Assembly (NCBI GenBank): GCA_008729055.1
Contig: SDUX01000005.1
Coordinates: 2,935,018-2,999,017, forward strand
Source: Pyropia haitanensis
Lineage: Eukaryota > Rhodophyta > Bangiophyceae > Bangiales > Bangiaceae
Direction: 5' to 3'
DNA length: 64,000 nucleotides
In this document: piece by piece, positions 20,486 to 30,298 of the stretch
How positions within the stretch are numbered: the first letter of the stretch is position 1
How the letters are laid out: every line of letters begins with the position of its first letter
Position numbers and translations under genes: made by a program
The notes under the pieces: generated by a model
Told to the model about the DNA's origin: nothing
What the model saw: only the letters and a program-made list of their open reading frames with translations
Database searches by the model: none

Positions 20486-21838
20486 TTACTCTTCATTGCT
20501 ACAAAGTGATGGTTGTACAGCATCAGACACGCGCGCGCTACGGTCAAAGTTGTCCACGTCCATATAAGCATTGTCCATCAGTTGCTTGTCCGCGCCCCGC
20601 TCTTTTGCTTCACCCGTTGCCGGCCGTCCCTTCGTCTACGTTGGCATGTTCCTGAATAGGGTGAGAGGGGGCAGAAGCAGGGAACACTGCAACTAGCGGC
20701 CCAGGAGGACCGTGATTTCCACCGGCCGAAGATGCTCCAGTGCCACCTGTCAACGCCAAGGAGTCTCGTGCCGCCGCTGGCCCGTGCTCCACCGCAGCCG
20801 GGGATAACGCGCCAGCAGTCGACACACTGGCAGAGCCGACTGCCGAAGAGGCATGTACATGCGTCGGCATCGATGCAGTGACCGCGTTTTTAGCCGGCAA
20901 TGGAGCCGATGCCTGCATGTCGACCTCGTCAAGCGGGAGCACTTGCATAAAGCGAGCGCGCTTGGCGTCAGGCGGCGCCTCAGTCGCAGACGAGGATGGG
21001 GGAAGAGAGGATTGTACGGCAGCAGCAAGAGCCGAGGCGCTTAAGGGCAGCGCCTCAGCACCGGGACGGCCCGCACGTAGACTGGAAGCGCGCCGCACTC
21101 TCATTCGGTGGGCCCTTCTGTCTGCCGCTGCTGCCGCAGCCTCGACGGCAAGTTGGGTGTCCATATCGGCGTACTGCTTCTCCATTTCCGCATCTCTTGC
21201 CAACGTGCCACTTTCTGGCTCGTTAGGGGGGCTCCGGGTGGATGACGTGGGAGGACGTGGCGCTTCCGTGCTTAAGAGCAGCCCTGCTGCAAGAAACTCG
21301 TGACGCGTTGCCTTCGTCGGTGAAGCCGCCAACTGGTACTTGGACGCGCGGCCAGTAGAAGCAAGCCCCTGCAGAAGGGCGCCGTAGCCGTGCTCTTTGG
21401 TCGCCAAAAGCAACATGCATGCGACGACAACCGTCATGCGTAGCTTCTTCTTACCAAACAGTCTGATGACCGTTTCTGCTGGGGGAAGCGTGCTCTTGAG
21501 GAAGTAGCGCGACTGGCACTGCATCTGCTCGACGATGGGGTTCACGGCGTCCATATTTACCAGCAACACCAGCGAGAAGTGAGCGCTCGCCGAGTGGGGT
21601 TGGCCACGGACGCCACCGTGCCTAGCTCAGGAAGGCAGTCGCTGGAGCCCTGTCTTGCCACCCACATGGGCCACCACAAGTCCGTCAAGTCGTGCACGTC
21701 CGTCCAGTCGGTCCTCGGCCGCCCATTCTTCGTCTTTTCGTTGAACTTGAAGCCTTCTTGACGCCGCTGCGCACTAAGCACAGCAGGCTGTTCCGCGAGC
21801 CAGATTGACGTAAAACATGCGATGGCGTCCGTCCGCTC
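20486..21838 (-). pseudogene. Unknown 763-residue-type protein, copy 1 (5' part lost in the gap)
   Basis: This minus-strand copy matches the C-terminal part of the gene at 27313-29604. It shares the stop position (20486-20488) but carries single-base differences near 20620 and 21570 that break the frame. The remaining 5' part, including the start, falls in the assembly gap or is absent. Beyond the gap the sequence is inverted arm 2, not the rest of this gene. Confidence 0.8.
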
Positions 21839-22337
21839 NNNNNNNNNNNNNNNNNNNNNNNNNNNNNNNNNNNNNNNNNNNNNNNNNNNNNNNNNNNNNN
21901 NNNNNNNNNNNNNNNNNNNNNNNNNNNNNNNNNNNNNNNNNNNNNNNNNNNNNNNNNNNNNNNNNNNNNNNNNNNNNNNNNNNNNNNNNNNNNNNNNNNN
22001 NNNNNNNNNNNNNNNNNNNNNNNNNNNNNNNNNNNNNNNNNNNNNNNNNNNNNNNNNNNNNNNNNNNNNNNNNNNNNNNNNNNNNNNNNNNNNNNNNNNN
22101 NNNNNNNNNNNNNNNNNNNNNNNNNNNNNNNNNNNNNNNNNNNNNNNNNNNNNNNNNNNNNNNNNNNNNNNNNNNNNNNNNNNNNNNNNNNNNNNNNNNN
22201 NNNNNNNNNNNNNNNNNNNNNNNNNNNNNNNNNNNNNNNNNNNNNNNNNNNNNNNNNNNNNNNNNNNNNNNNNNNNNNNNNNNNNNNNNNNNNNNNNNNN
22301 NNNNNNNNNNNNNNNNNNNNNNNNNNNNNNNNNNNNN
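21839..22337. other. Assembly gap (499 N)
   Basis: Unknown bases interrupt element A between core copy 1 and inverted arm 2. The true length and content cannot be judged. Open frames reported across it are meaningless. Confidence 1.
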
Positions 22338-23452
22338 GTCCTCTCTGGTGGCATGTTCGAATACGGGCACGCAGCCGTGGTGGTGCAGAGCGATGGAAGA
22401 GTGCCACGAGTGGCAACGCCTGACCGCCAGCGGACGGCGGTGTGCAGAACCCTGCGGCTCACGGGTCGACGCGGCGCCGCAGCCATCCTGGCGAATTGTG
22501 GTCTCCCCACACCCTGCGGAACAGCGGCCACGCAGTTGTGGCACAACGACTGGATTTGCAGCGTGTGGTGCAGCTGTCGTCGCGGACACTGCACGACCCT
22601 GCGGACGATACCGCTCTATCCGTCTCCACGCTGAGCGACCGTCCCTATACCAACGCGCCACTCGCCTCGTACCCGCGCTCACTGGCTTCTCGGCGTGACT
22701 GGGGCAGTTCTTTTCTGGCGACCCGGTGTGACCACAAGAGTTTCCAGATTCCTGCACTCCCGCGCACGAGTCTCACGCACTATGCTTGCTGACCTCGCTT
22801 TCCGTGAGAACGCTACGAATTCTGAGCTGCTACTCCTCAGCTCGGAGGACACGGACCTCCAGCGGACACGAGATGCTGGGGGGACCCAGGAAAGCGCGCC
22901 ATGTCCTCACATATCGCCTTCGGACCCTAGTTATTCTGTCTCGAGCTTTGGCGGCAACACCCACGTACTCACAAGTGCGCTATGGTGGACATACAGGAGC
23001 TAGCGGTGGTCGAACCTGGCTGGAACGTCGAGCACGCGTGGTGCGTCGACCCCACGACAACCAGACACCTCGTGGTCCATCATGAATCGACGCAGCTAAG
23101 TGCCTATCGCTCATTCTAGGCATTGCCGCCCGCTAGAGATTGCAATCGCTGTCATGCCCGCACAGTTTTGAAAGTAGCATGCCCGGTATGGTTTGTCGTT
23201 TGAGAAGTTGCGCAGCATGTCAACAAAACCAGGCGCTCCACGCTGAGTATGCACTCCGTAGTACCGAGAGAACCGCGCACGAGGCAACGCCAGCGGTCTG
23301 CGGCGCCATCACGGCAGGCATGCACGTACACAACAGGACCAGCGACCGGCGCAACCCTGTTGCACATGCACGAGTCACACAATAGACGGCTAGCAATATT
23401 CCGACAGCAGAACCCAGCTCAACAAAAAAGGCACTCGCTGGGCATCTCGCCT
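22338..23452 (-). repeat. Inverted arm 2 inside element A
   Basis: This is a diverged, inverted copy of 15687-16620. Its outer end (homologous to 15687) abuts core copy 2 at 23453, whereas in arm 1 the opposite end abuts the core. The arm is therefore flipped relative to the core between the two copies. Its plus strand encodes pieces of the orfX-like polypeptide in shifting frames. Confidence 0.8.
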
Positions 23453-23488
23453 AGCTGAAAAAGAGACTAAACCGGTCTGCTGTTCTGC

Positions 23489-23818
23489 TCAGGTTATACG
23501 GAGACTTGTCACGCAGGGCATGCCTACATATCTCACACTGCTGCACGACACTGTCGTACTTTTCCAGCCAGTGCATATGTTTTTGTTGCAAAAGGCTTCG
23601 ACAAAGACCGCCCGCCCTCTATACCAGTGTGTCGCAACTTGCACCAACGGAGCATTGTTAGGCCTGAGAAGGCACAGCGTCGGCGTCGTAGCCAGCTGCT
23701 GGTTCTGGTCGACTGTACACCGCCCATGCGAGGTGCTATTTTCCAAAAAGACAGCGATGTTCGCGAACGAAGCCGAGGCCAGCCGGTTCAGAGCGTACGG
23801 CATACTACCCATGTGCAC
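23489..23818 (-). pseudogene. orfX N-terminal part, copy 2 (cut by the flipped arm)
   Basis: This frame begins MHMGSMPYALNRLASASFAN and reads further than copy 1, through LCLLRPNNAPLVQVATHWYR and CNKNICTGWK, to a stop at 23489. The rest of the gene, which in copy 1 lies in arm 1, is missing in this orientation because arm 2 is inverted. Copy 2 therefore cannot encode the full protein. Confidence 0.45.
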
Positions 23819-24038
23819 GGCGGCTAGCCCGTAGGCGTGCCGAGGAACAGCCGCCCAGCTAAAGTCGGATGGAATTAAGGCCCGCTGGTGATTAGCAGTG
23901 TGTACTTACTCGGCTTGTGGCACCCTGGTATGATAAAATTCTGACGCCTAAAATTATGAACAAACGGACACTGCCGCACGACCGCCATCCCGCACTTTTC
24001 GAGCCCGCCTGAATGGAACGTGCCCCTCACGAGACCGG

Positions 24039-27000
24039 TTGTCCACTGTACCGACCCATCTCAAGACGTGGGCATATCGAGCCTTGACGCTTGTCTCGGA
24101 CGGTTATACTGCAGGGTCGGTCCCGTGCCCTCCTCCTCCCGCCTCTCTCCTCCTCCCACCTACATCCCTTTGCTGCTTTCGAACCCCTCCTCCCCGCACT
24201 CTTTTCATCTCTTTGCCAGTGTTGTTCGGAGCGCCCATTTCGGTGATCTGTATCCTGGTCGGCTGCCGCGACCGTTTCACGGGATGGGTTCGCGACCCAA
24301 GTCTGACTCGGCTGCCCCGGCAGGCCACCGGCTACATCGGCTTCATCTCGGCCCATGCCTCCATCATCCACGCTGCGTCTGACGTGGACAGCATCGCTGA
24401 CCGGCTGTTGGAGTCTGTCAGAGGTCACTGCTTTGCGACCCAGTGCTTTTCGTTGCAAGCTGACGCGGTCTGCTGGTTGACGGACCCCTGGCGTGCGGCG
24501 GCGCTGATTGACGGAGACAAGGGCATCGCGACGAGCTCATCGGTCGGCTGTGGGCCCGAGCTGACGTGGTTGGCAACGTTGACGATGTCTTCCCGGTCGT
24601 GCGTGCAGCTCGACCGTGCGGGCGTGAGGTTGGCGCTGTCACTGATCGCCAACCCTGCCGTCGGCACCTGTGTCATCGGACGCTTCTATACAGACCAAGA
24701 AGCGTGGTCCTGGCTGGGCAGCGACATCGCGCGCTCGCTGCTGGACGTCGTTGACGCCGCCGCTCCTGCTGATGGCCTCTCAGTAGGTGGTGACATTCAG
24801 GCGGATCCCCTCTCTGCCGGAGGAGCCCCAGTCGCACCCCTTCAAGAACCCGACGCAGCTGTGGAGGCACGTGCTCCTGTCGTCTCCAACCTCGACACGC
24901 ATGTACATGTCGGGGACCTGGGAAGCCTGCCTGGCGTTTCCTGGGCGTCCGCGACTTCCACTACCCCGGCCGCTGTTTGTGGTGCGCGTCAGGCTCCGAC
25001 CGCACGGGGCACGACCACACGGCTCTCCCACAGCCGTCACACGAGCACTGGCGACGTACCTTGGCGGAGGACTTTCCGTGCTGAGGCAACCAGGGGCAAA
25101 AGTGGACGAGTGGAAGGCTGGGCAGCTGTTGACGGCAGCTCTCCGGCCGTCGGGAGCTTGACATTTCGTCCCCTGCGCAAGCGTGTTGTTTCGTCGCTGT
25201 ACGGACTCGATGCGTTTATGGGCAGTGACAATGTGAGCACGCCGGTCGTTCGTTCATTGCCTGTGACGCCGGGGTCGCCCACTTTGGCGTCTCCGACTGC
25301 TTCAGCTGAGCTGTCTTCCTCGGGGCGCAAGCGCTCAAGGCCTCATCCCACCGTTGGCGACGAGCCGTCTGGTCTTTTGAATCCTCGCTTTAGCGCGAAG
25401 GAGCCGTACCACGGCATATTGAGCATGGCGGAGATCAAGAAGTCGATGGCCCATTCCCGCGCTGTTTGGGAGCAGCAGGACCTGCTCGACGCGTGCGCGA
25501 AGGCGGACACGGCAAGACAATCGGGATCCGCGGCACCTGCGAACGCGTCGGCTGGCGTGATGACTGCAGGGCCATTGTCGTCTTCCAAGGTCATGCGTGG
25601 GGGCACTTGCGTTGTCGATCATCTCTCGGCCAAGTCCCACACCACCGCGCCGACTGGTACATCCTCGGTAGTGCCCTCCTGTGCGTCATCTCTTGCTGTG
25701 ACGGCTGTGACACCTGCCCAGGCGTCCCCCGCGGAGACTCCTCAGTGCAGCTTGAACGATGCGAGCAGCCCCGACGTGGACGGAGTCGTCAGCGAGCCCC
25801 GGGCCATCGGCCGGCTAGCTGCCAACGGCGATTGGGACGGCGTGTGCGCGAAGCTCTGGGCTCGCCGCAGGAGTGCTCTTGTGTCGGGTGGTCCGGGGAC
25901 GGGCAAGTCGACGCTGTTGAAGCGCTTTCACGCGTTTATGTCTGCTCGACTTGGCGCGGGCGCTGTTGTTGTCGTCGCCCCGACAGGCACTGCGGCTAAG
26001 ACAGCAGGTGGAATGACCTGCCACTCTTTCTTCGGGTTTGAGAGGGGGTACGATGCCGCCGGAGCGGACCCTGCCGCGGAGGCCGCACGTCTTTTGCGGA
26101 CCGCACGGTTCGGTCCCATCAAGAAGCGGCTGTTGCGGACCCGCGTCGTGCTTCTGGACGAGATTTCCTTGGTCAGCGCGGAGAAGCTGGACGTCATGTA
26201 TGAGCTCATGGTGCATGCGCGCCCGGCGTCGTCCCCGGCGGTTTTATGGTTCCTGTTCGGGGACTTCTTGCAGCTCATGCCAGTGGAGGGCACTGTTGCA
26301 TTCAAGGCCAAGTGCTGGCCCGCCTTTATAGGCAACAACTTTTTGGAGCTGTCGGTTGTGCACCGGCAGGAAGAGCCGGACCTGGTCCAAGCCGTGCAAG
26401 ATGTTCGCGTCGGCGTCTGCTCCCCCACTGTTCTCGCCGTGATGAAGGAGCGGCAGGTTGGTGGCCGGGAGTACGAGGCCGTGCAAGACAAGGTGCTGCA
26501 CCTGATGCCGCGCCTGGAGGACGTTACCTCTCACAATCGGTCGTGCCTTTTCCGGCTGGGCGGCGAGGACGGGGTGAGGACTTCAATGGCAACCGACTCC
26601 ACACGTCTGGACCCCAACCGGGACCCGAACCTGCACATCGATGTGGCGGTGATGGTGACGGCGGCGACAAAAAGAGCTGCATTGGTGGATTGCGTAGCTC
26701 CTCCTTCAGTCTCCCACTCGCTGCATGCTCGCGTCATGCTTTTGGACAACCGTCGGCGCGTGCTGGGTCTCTGCCACGGCAGCGTGGGCACGATCACGTC
26801 GTACCTACCGTGCGGCACACCTGTCGTGCGGTTCGAAAACAACCCCCTTCCCCTTGGTGTGTGCGTGCAAGGCCTGGGAGTGCACGACGCTGGCGACACG
26901 TGGATAGAGGTGGAGTGCCCAGCGGTTGACTTCACGGCACGCATCCTGTCGAAGCCCGGCATGCTTGCGGTGCGCACGCAAGTGCCCTTCGTGCTGGGTT

Positions 27001-27206
27001 GGGCCGCCACCGTGCACATGTCACAAAGCCTGACTTTGTCTGAGGTGGTGGTTGATCTGGCCAGGGCGTTTGGGCCTGGGATGGTTCTCTCGGCTATGAG
27101 CCGCGTTTGCAAGAAGCAGAACCTGTACGTGAAGTCATTTTGTCCTTCCCGCGTGTACGCTGCTCCACTTGCTCTTGAGATGTATCGCACGTGGGATCGG
27201 TTGTAG
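24039..27206 (+). CDS. Pif1-type superfamily 1 helicase, copy 2
   Basis: A 5'-to-3' DNA helicase of the Pif1/RecD group is predicted. In the 1055-residue frame the motor motifs are in order: Walker A SGGPGTGKST (617-625), motif Ia APTGTAAKTAGG then T-x-HSFFGF, Walker B VVLLDE (D707, E708), motif III FGDFLQLMPV (about 740-749), a motif near ELSVVHRQ (about 770), and motif VI ATVHMSQSLTLSEVVVDL (about 987-1005). The usual motif VI reads H-K-S-Q-G, so M and S are substitutions here. About 600 residues of low-complexity, Ser/Ala/Pro-rich sequence precede the motor. The first part of the frame may be shifted, since an extra C near 24325 separates it from the better start, equivalent to 24284. The gene converges with the 763-residue gene, 106 bases apart. 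No Rep/HUH nuclease is present, so this is not a Helitron. I infer a role in the replication or repair steps of transposition. Confidence 0.85.
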   Translation: MSTVPTHLKTWAYRALTLVSDGYTAGSVPCPPPPASLLLPPTSLCCFRTPPPRTLFISLPVLFGAPISVICILVGCRDRFTGWVRDPSLTRLPRQATGYIGFISAHASIIHAASDVDSIADRLLESVRGHCFATQCFSLQADAVCWLTDPWRAAALIDGDKGIATSSSVGCGPELTWLATLTMSSRSCVQLDRAGVRLALSLIANPAVGTCVIGRFYTDQEAWSWLGSDIARSLLDVVDAAAPADGLSVGGDIQADPLSAGGAPVAPLQEPDAAVEARAPVVSNLDTHVHVGDLGSLPGVSWASATSTTPAAVCGARQAPTARGTTTRLSHSRHTSTGDVPWRRTFRAEATRGKSGRVEGWAAVDGSSPAVGSLTFRPLRKRVVSSLYGLDAFMGSDNVSTPVVRSLPVTPGSPTLASPTASAELSSSGRKRSRPHPTVGDEPSGLLNPRFSAKEPYHGILSMAEIKKSMAHSRAVWEQQDLLDACAKADTARQSGSAAPANASAGVMTAGPLSSSKVMRGGTCVVDHLSAKSHTTAPTGTSSVVPSCASSLAVTAVTPAQASPAETPQCSLNDASSPDVDGVVSEPRAIGRLAANGDWDGVCAKLWARRRSALVSGGPGTGKSTLLKRFHAFMSARLGAGAVVVVAPTGTAAKTAGGMTCHSFFGFERGYDAAGADPAAEAARLLRTARFGPIKKRLLRTRVVLLDEISLVSAEKLDVMYELMVHARPASSPAVLWFLFGDFLQLMPVEGTVAFKAKCWPAFIGNNFLELSVVHRQEEPDLVQAVQDVRVGVCSPTVLAVMKERQVGGREYEAVQDKVLHLMPRLEDVTSHNRSCLFRLGGEDGVRTSMATDSTRLDPNRDPNLHIDVAVMVTAATKRAALVDCVAPPSVSHSLHARVMLLDNRRRVLGLCHGSVGTITSYLPCGTPVVRFENNPLPLGVCVQGLGVHDAGDTWIEVECPAVDFTARILSKPGMLAVRTQVPFVLGWAATVHMSQSLTLSEVVVDLARAFGPGMVLSAMSRVCKKQNLYVKSFCPSRVYAAPLALEMYRTWDRL

Positions 27207-27312
27207 CGTTAGAGTTACTATTGTTCAAGACTTGAGTCACACCATGTCACTCGCCACCGATCGGCGTCTTCCATGCCGTCGCGCGCTCAACCGGCCGTAT
27301 GCCATGCTTATA

Positions 27313-29604
27313 TTACTCTTCATTGCTACAAAGTGATGGTTGTACAGCATCAGACACGCGCGCGCTACGGTCAAAGTTGTCCACGTCCATATAAGCATTG
27401 TCCATCAGTTGCTTGTCCGCGCCCCGCTCTTTTGCTTCACCGTTGCCGGCCGTCCCTTCGTCTACGTTGGCATGTTCCTGAATAGGGTGAGAGGGGGCAG
27501 AAGCAGGGAACACTGCAACTAGCGGCCCAGGAGGACCGTGATTTCCACCGGCCGAAGATGCTCCAGTGCCACCTGTCAACGCCAAGGAGTCTCGTGCCGC
27601 CGCTGGCCCGTGCTCCACCGCAGCCGGGGATAACGCGCCAGCAGTCGACACACTGGCAGAGCCGACTGCCGAAGAGGCATGTACATGCGTCGGCATCGAT
27701 GCAGTGACCGCGTTTTTAGCCGGCAATGGAGCCGATGCCTGCATGTCGACCTCGTCAAGCGGGAGCACTTGCATAAAGCGAGCGCGCTTGGCGTCAGGCG
27801 GCGCCTCAGTCGCAGACGAGGATGGGGGAAGAGAGGATTGTACGGCAGCAGCAAGAGCCGAGGCGCTTAAGGGCAGCGCCTCAGCACCGGGACGGCCCGC
27901 ACGTAGACTGGAAGCGCGCCGCACTCTCATTCGGTGGGCCCTTCTGTCTGCCGCTGCTGCCGCAGCCTCGACGGCAAGTTGGGTGTCCATATCGGCGTAC
28001 TGCTTCTCCATTTCCGCATCTCTTGCCAACGTGCCACTTTCTGGCTCGTTAGGGGGGCTCCGGGTGGATGACGTGGGAGGACGTGGCGCTTCCGTGCTTA
28101 AGAGCAGCCCTGCTGCAAGAAACTCGTGACGCGTTGCCTTCGTCGGTGAAGCCGCCAACTGGTACTTGGACGCGCGGCCAGTAGAAGCAAGCCCCTGCAG
28201 AAGGGCGCCGTAGCCGTGCTCTTTGGTCGCCAAAAGCAACATGCATGCGACGACAACCGTCATGCGTAGCTTCTTCTTACCAAACAGTCTGATGACCGTT
28301 TCTGCTGGGGGAAGCGTGCTCTTGAGGAAGTAGCGCGACTGGCACTGCATCTGCTCGACGATGGGGTTCACGGCGTCCATATTTACCAGCAAACACCAGC
28401 GAGAAGTGAGCGCTCGCCGAGTGGGGTTGGCCACGGACGCCACCGTGCCTAGCTCAGGAAGGCAGTCGCTGGAGCCCTGTCTTGCCACCCACATGGGCCA
28501 CCACAAGTCCGTCAAGTCGTGCACGTCCGTCCAGTCGGTCCTCGGCCGCCCATTCTTCGTCTTTTCGTTGAACTTGAAGCCTTCTTGACGCCGCTTGCGC
28601 ACTAAGCACAGCAGGCTGTCCGCGAGCAGATGACGTAAAACATCGATGGCGTCCGTCCGCTCCAAAACGGTACGAAGCACAAAGGAGACGCACTCGACAG
28701 CGTCCGGTGTGGGCACCACAGTGGGCTGTTCGTCGTGTACATTCTTGACGAGACCACGTCCATCACCATCGTCCAATCCCCTTTCAGAAGCATCTTGCTC
28801 GTCGTCACTCACCTTGGCAGTGACTCGGCTGGCTATCACCATGCCGCCACGTGGAACTTGCGCGTCCACCATGCCGCGTCCTGCAGCGCCGGAGGTACCA
28901 GGTGGCGGGGTCGGTGGCAGATCAGCGCCTTGGCTCTGGTTCGCGACCACGGTGCCGCTGTCAGGCGGATCTCGGCCCGCTTCTCCGTTGCCGTCTCCTG
29001 CGCTTTCACGTACAGGAGCCCCGCGCGTCGAGAGCACCGCCCCGCCAACTGGAATACTTTCCCCTTCAGCCGTGGCAGCAGGCGTTGTGCAGTCAGGCGC
29101 CGCACCATTAACATCAGGACCACGAGCGCCAACACCCTTGCCAGCAGCAGCCGTCGTGTCCCCGCGTGGATGTCCATCGCCACGTTCCCGTCCTGATGAG
29201 GCGTTGTCCTGGTTGAGCGCGAGCGCGTTGATGCCGGCCAGAGCATCGACCTGCTTGTGGCGGTACGCAAAGGAGAGGCCAATGTTGACAATTCGCTGCG
29301 CGTGCGCGTCGTGGTCAGTGAAGAAGCCCAGACGGTCAACGACACGAATCCAGCAGTGCGTTGGGATGTCCATCGGGTTGTCCGTCGTTTGCAGCCGGCT
29401 GATTGCCGAGTGGAAAGCCGCGCCATGCGGCTCCAGGTACTTGTCCAACTTGGCAGCCGTCCTGTACAGGTCACGTAGCAAAGGAGCCAAAAACGACACC
29501 ACCTCCCCGTCGACAATGCCGAGGGACTCGAGGAACAGGACGTACTCCTTAAGCTGCGCGTTGTCAGCCAAGCTAGGCATGGTACGCACGCAGCGACTAG
29601 ACAC
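27313..29604 (-). CDS. Unknown element A protein (763 residues)
   Basis: I do not recognise a family. From MSSRCVRTMPSLADN (a second Met at 29580 may be the true start) the protein has a helical N-terminal region of about 120 residues (YVLFLESLGIVDGEVVSFL, PTHCWIRVVDRLGFF), then a low-complexity acidic and Pro/Ala-rich linker. A central block follows with FNEKTKNGRPRTDWTDVHDL, LWWPMW and a basic hydrophobic segment LFGKKKLRMTVVVACMLLLA. The C-terminal third is disordered and has Arg-rich stretches such as RRAHRMRVRR and DAKRARF that could be nuclear localisation signals. A splice acceptor-like TTTTTCAG lies just upstream at about 29792 on this strand, so further 5' exons are possible. Element B keeps a fragment that may match the N-terminus. 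Conservation between the two core copies is uninformative because they are nearly identical. Confidence 0.6.
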   Translation of the reverse strand: MSSRCVRTMPSLADNAQLKEYVLFLESLGIVDGEVVSFLAPLLRDLYRTAAKLDKYLEPHGAAFHSAISRLQTTDNPMDIPTHCWIRVVDRLGFFTDHDAHAQRIVNIGLSFAYRHKQVDALAGINALALNQDNASSGRERGDGHPRGDTTAAAGKGVGARGPDVNGAAPDCTTPAATAEGESIPVGGAVLSTRGAPVRESAGDGNGEAGRDPPDSGTVVANQSQGADLPPTPPPGTSGAAGRGMVDAQVPRGGMVIASRVTAKVSDDEQDASERGLDDGDGRGLVKNVHDEQPTVVPTPDAVECVSFVLRTVLERTDAIDVLRHLLADSLLCLVRKRRQEGFKFNEKTKNGRPRTDWTDVHDLTDLWWPMWVARQGSSDCLPELGTVASVANPTRRALTSRWCLLVNMDAVNPIVEQMQCQSRYFLKSTLPPAETVIRLFGKKKLRMTVVVACMLLLATKEHGYGALLQGLASTGRASKYQLAASPTKATRHEFLAAGLLLSTEAPRPPTSSTRSPPNEPESGTLARDAEMEKQYADMDTQLAVEAAAAAADRRAHRMRVRRASSLRAGRPGAEALPLSASALAAAVQSSLPPSSSATEAPPDAKRARFMQVLPLDEVDMQASAPLPAKNAVTASMPTHVHASSAVGSASVSTAGALSPAAVEHGPAAARDSLALTGGTGASSAGGNHGPPGPLVAVFPASAPSHPIQEHANVDEGTAGNGEAKERGADKQLMDNAYMDVDNFDRSARVSDAVQPSLCSNEE

Positions 29605-30224
29605 GGCACGGTGGAGCAGCAGTCAAACACGACGCGGCAAACGAGACGAGTACGCAGATGCAAAACCGCAGGTAGACCATTGTCAGCACCTCGCTGCCGC
29701 GCACCGAATGGCACGGGCACCCTTAGAAGCACGAAGGGTTCCAACTAGAATACCGAGGGCGAGCCACGTTTCCTCGACAAAGGGCACGTACAGCTGAAAA
29801 AGAAAGACAGGGAAGAGACATACCGCGCGGCAAGCGCCTTGTCAGGCTCGTGCTTCAAGTCGCGTCACACAGCCAGGAACGACAGGAAGTCGTTGAGGAG
29901 AAGTCCAGGAGAAAAAAGCAACCGGGGGGAGGGAGGGCGGGAAGTACGCAGGGTGAGAGTGTGCTGCGGAAGCGGCGACAGAAGGGGTGGACGAGGCGGT
30001 GGTCGGCGCGGTCATGAGTGCCACGCCATTGCACAAGGTGGGCGGGCGCAAGGACGGTGGCGGCGGCGTAGCGGGCCCCAATCTCCGAGAATGACATGGA
30101 GTCGTACACGATTGAAGTGCATCCAGACACACAGTCAAGGATGAAGCGTCCGACGCTGTCAAGGATGAACAGCAAAGCGGCCCGGGAGATCTATTCACGA
30201 GCAGGCCGCGTGGTGCCACGCGAT
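29605..30224. other. Right subterminal region of element A
   Basis: No intact gene is visible. On the minus strand a stretch at about 30105-29980 reads SMSFSEIGARYAAATVLAP, and one at about 29790-29690 reads LYVPFVEETWLALG; both have weak counterparts at the matching place in element B (QMDFALCRISCAAF and YVPLAPY). They may be upstream exons of the 763-residue gene. Confidence 0.3.
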
Positions 30225-30291
30225 TGGTCAACCCCCCCCCCGCACGCCCCCCCCCCGCCCCCCCCACCCCCCCCCCCACCCCCCCCCCCAG
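30225..30291. repeat. Poly-C tract next to the right TIR of element A
   Basis: About 67 bases are almost all C on the plus strand, with a few A and G interruptions. Element B has a comparable C tract in the same place. G-quadruplex or i-motif formation is possible but not shown. Confidence 0.9.
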
Positions 30292-30298
30292 GTATCAC

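Larger units (their letters stand above)
16621..21838 (+). repeat. Duplicated core, copy 1 (up to the gap)
   Basis: This block is nearly identical to 23453-28660 at an offset of about 6.83 kb. Most differences I can see are single-base insertions or deletions in short runs, and they become denser in the last 70 bases before the gap. That pattern is typical of uncorrected sequence at a contig end. Confidence 0.93.
23453..28660 (+). repeat. Duplicated core, copy 2
   Basis: Near-identical counterpart of 16621-21838. Unlike copy 1 it continues without a break into the full 5' part of the 763-residue gene and on to the right end of element A. Confidence 0.93.

Noticed and set aside
15687..23452. 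Treating the inverted arms as terminal repeats of a separate nested transposon
   Set aside because: The arms differ by up to a quarter of positions, no target duplication was seen outside them, and the right arm directly abuts a second copy of the core, so a simple nested element does not fit.
23453..29604. Helitron interpretation of the helicase region
   Set aside because: No HUH/Rep domain is encoded nearby, and the block lies inside an element with terminal inverted repeats and a target duplication, neither of which Helitrons have.
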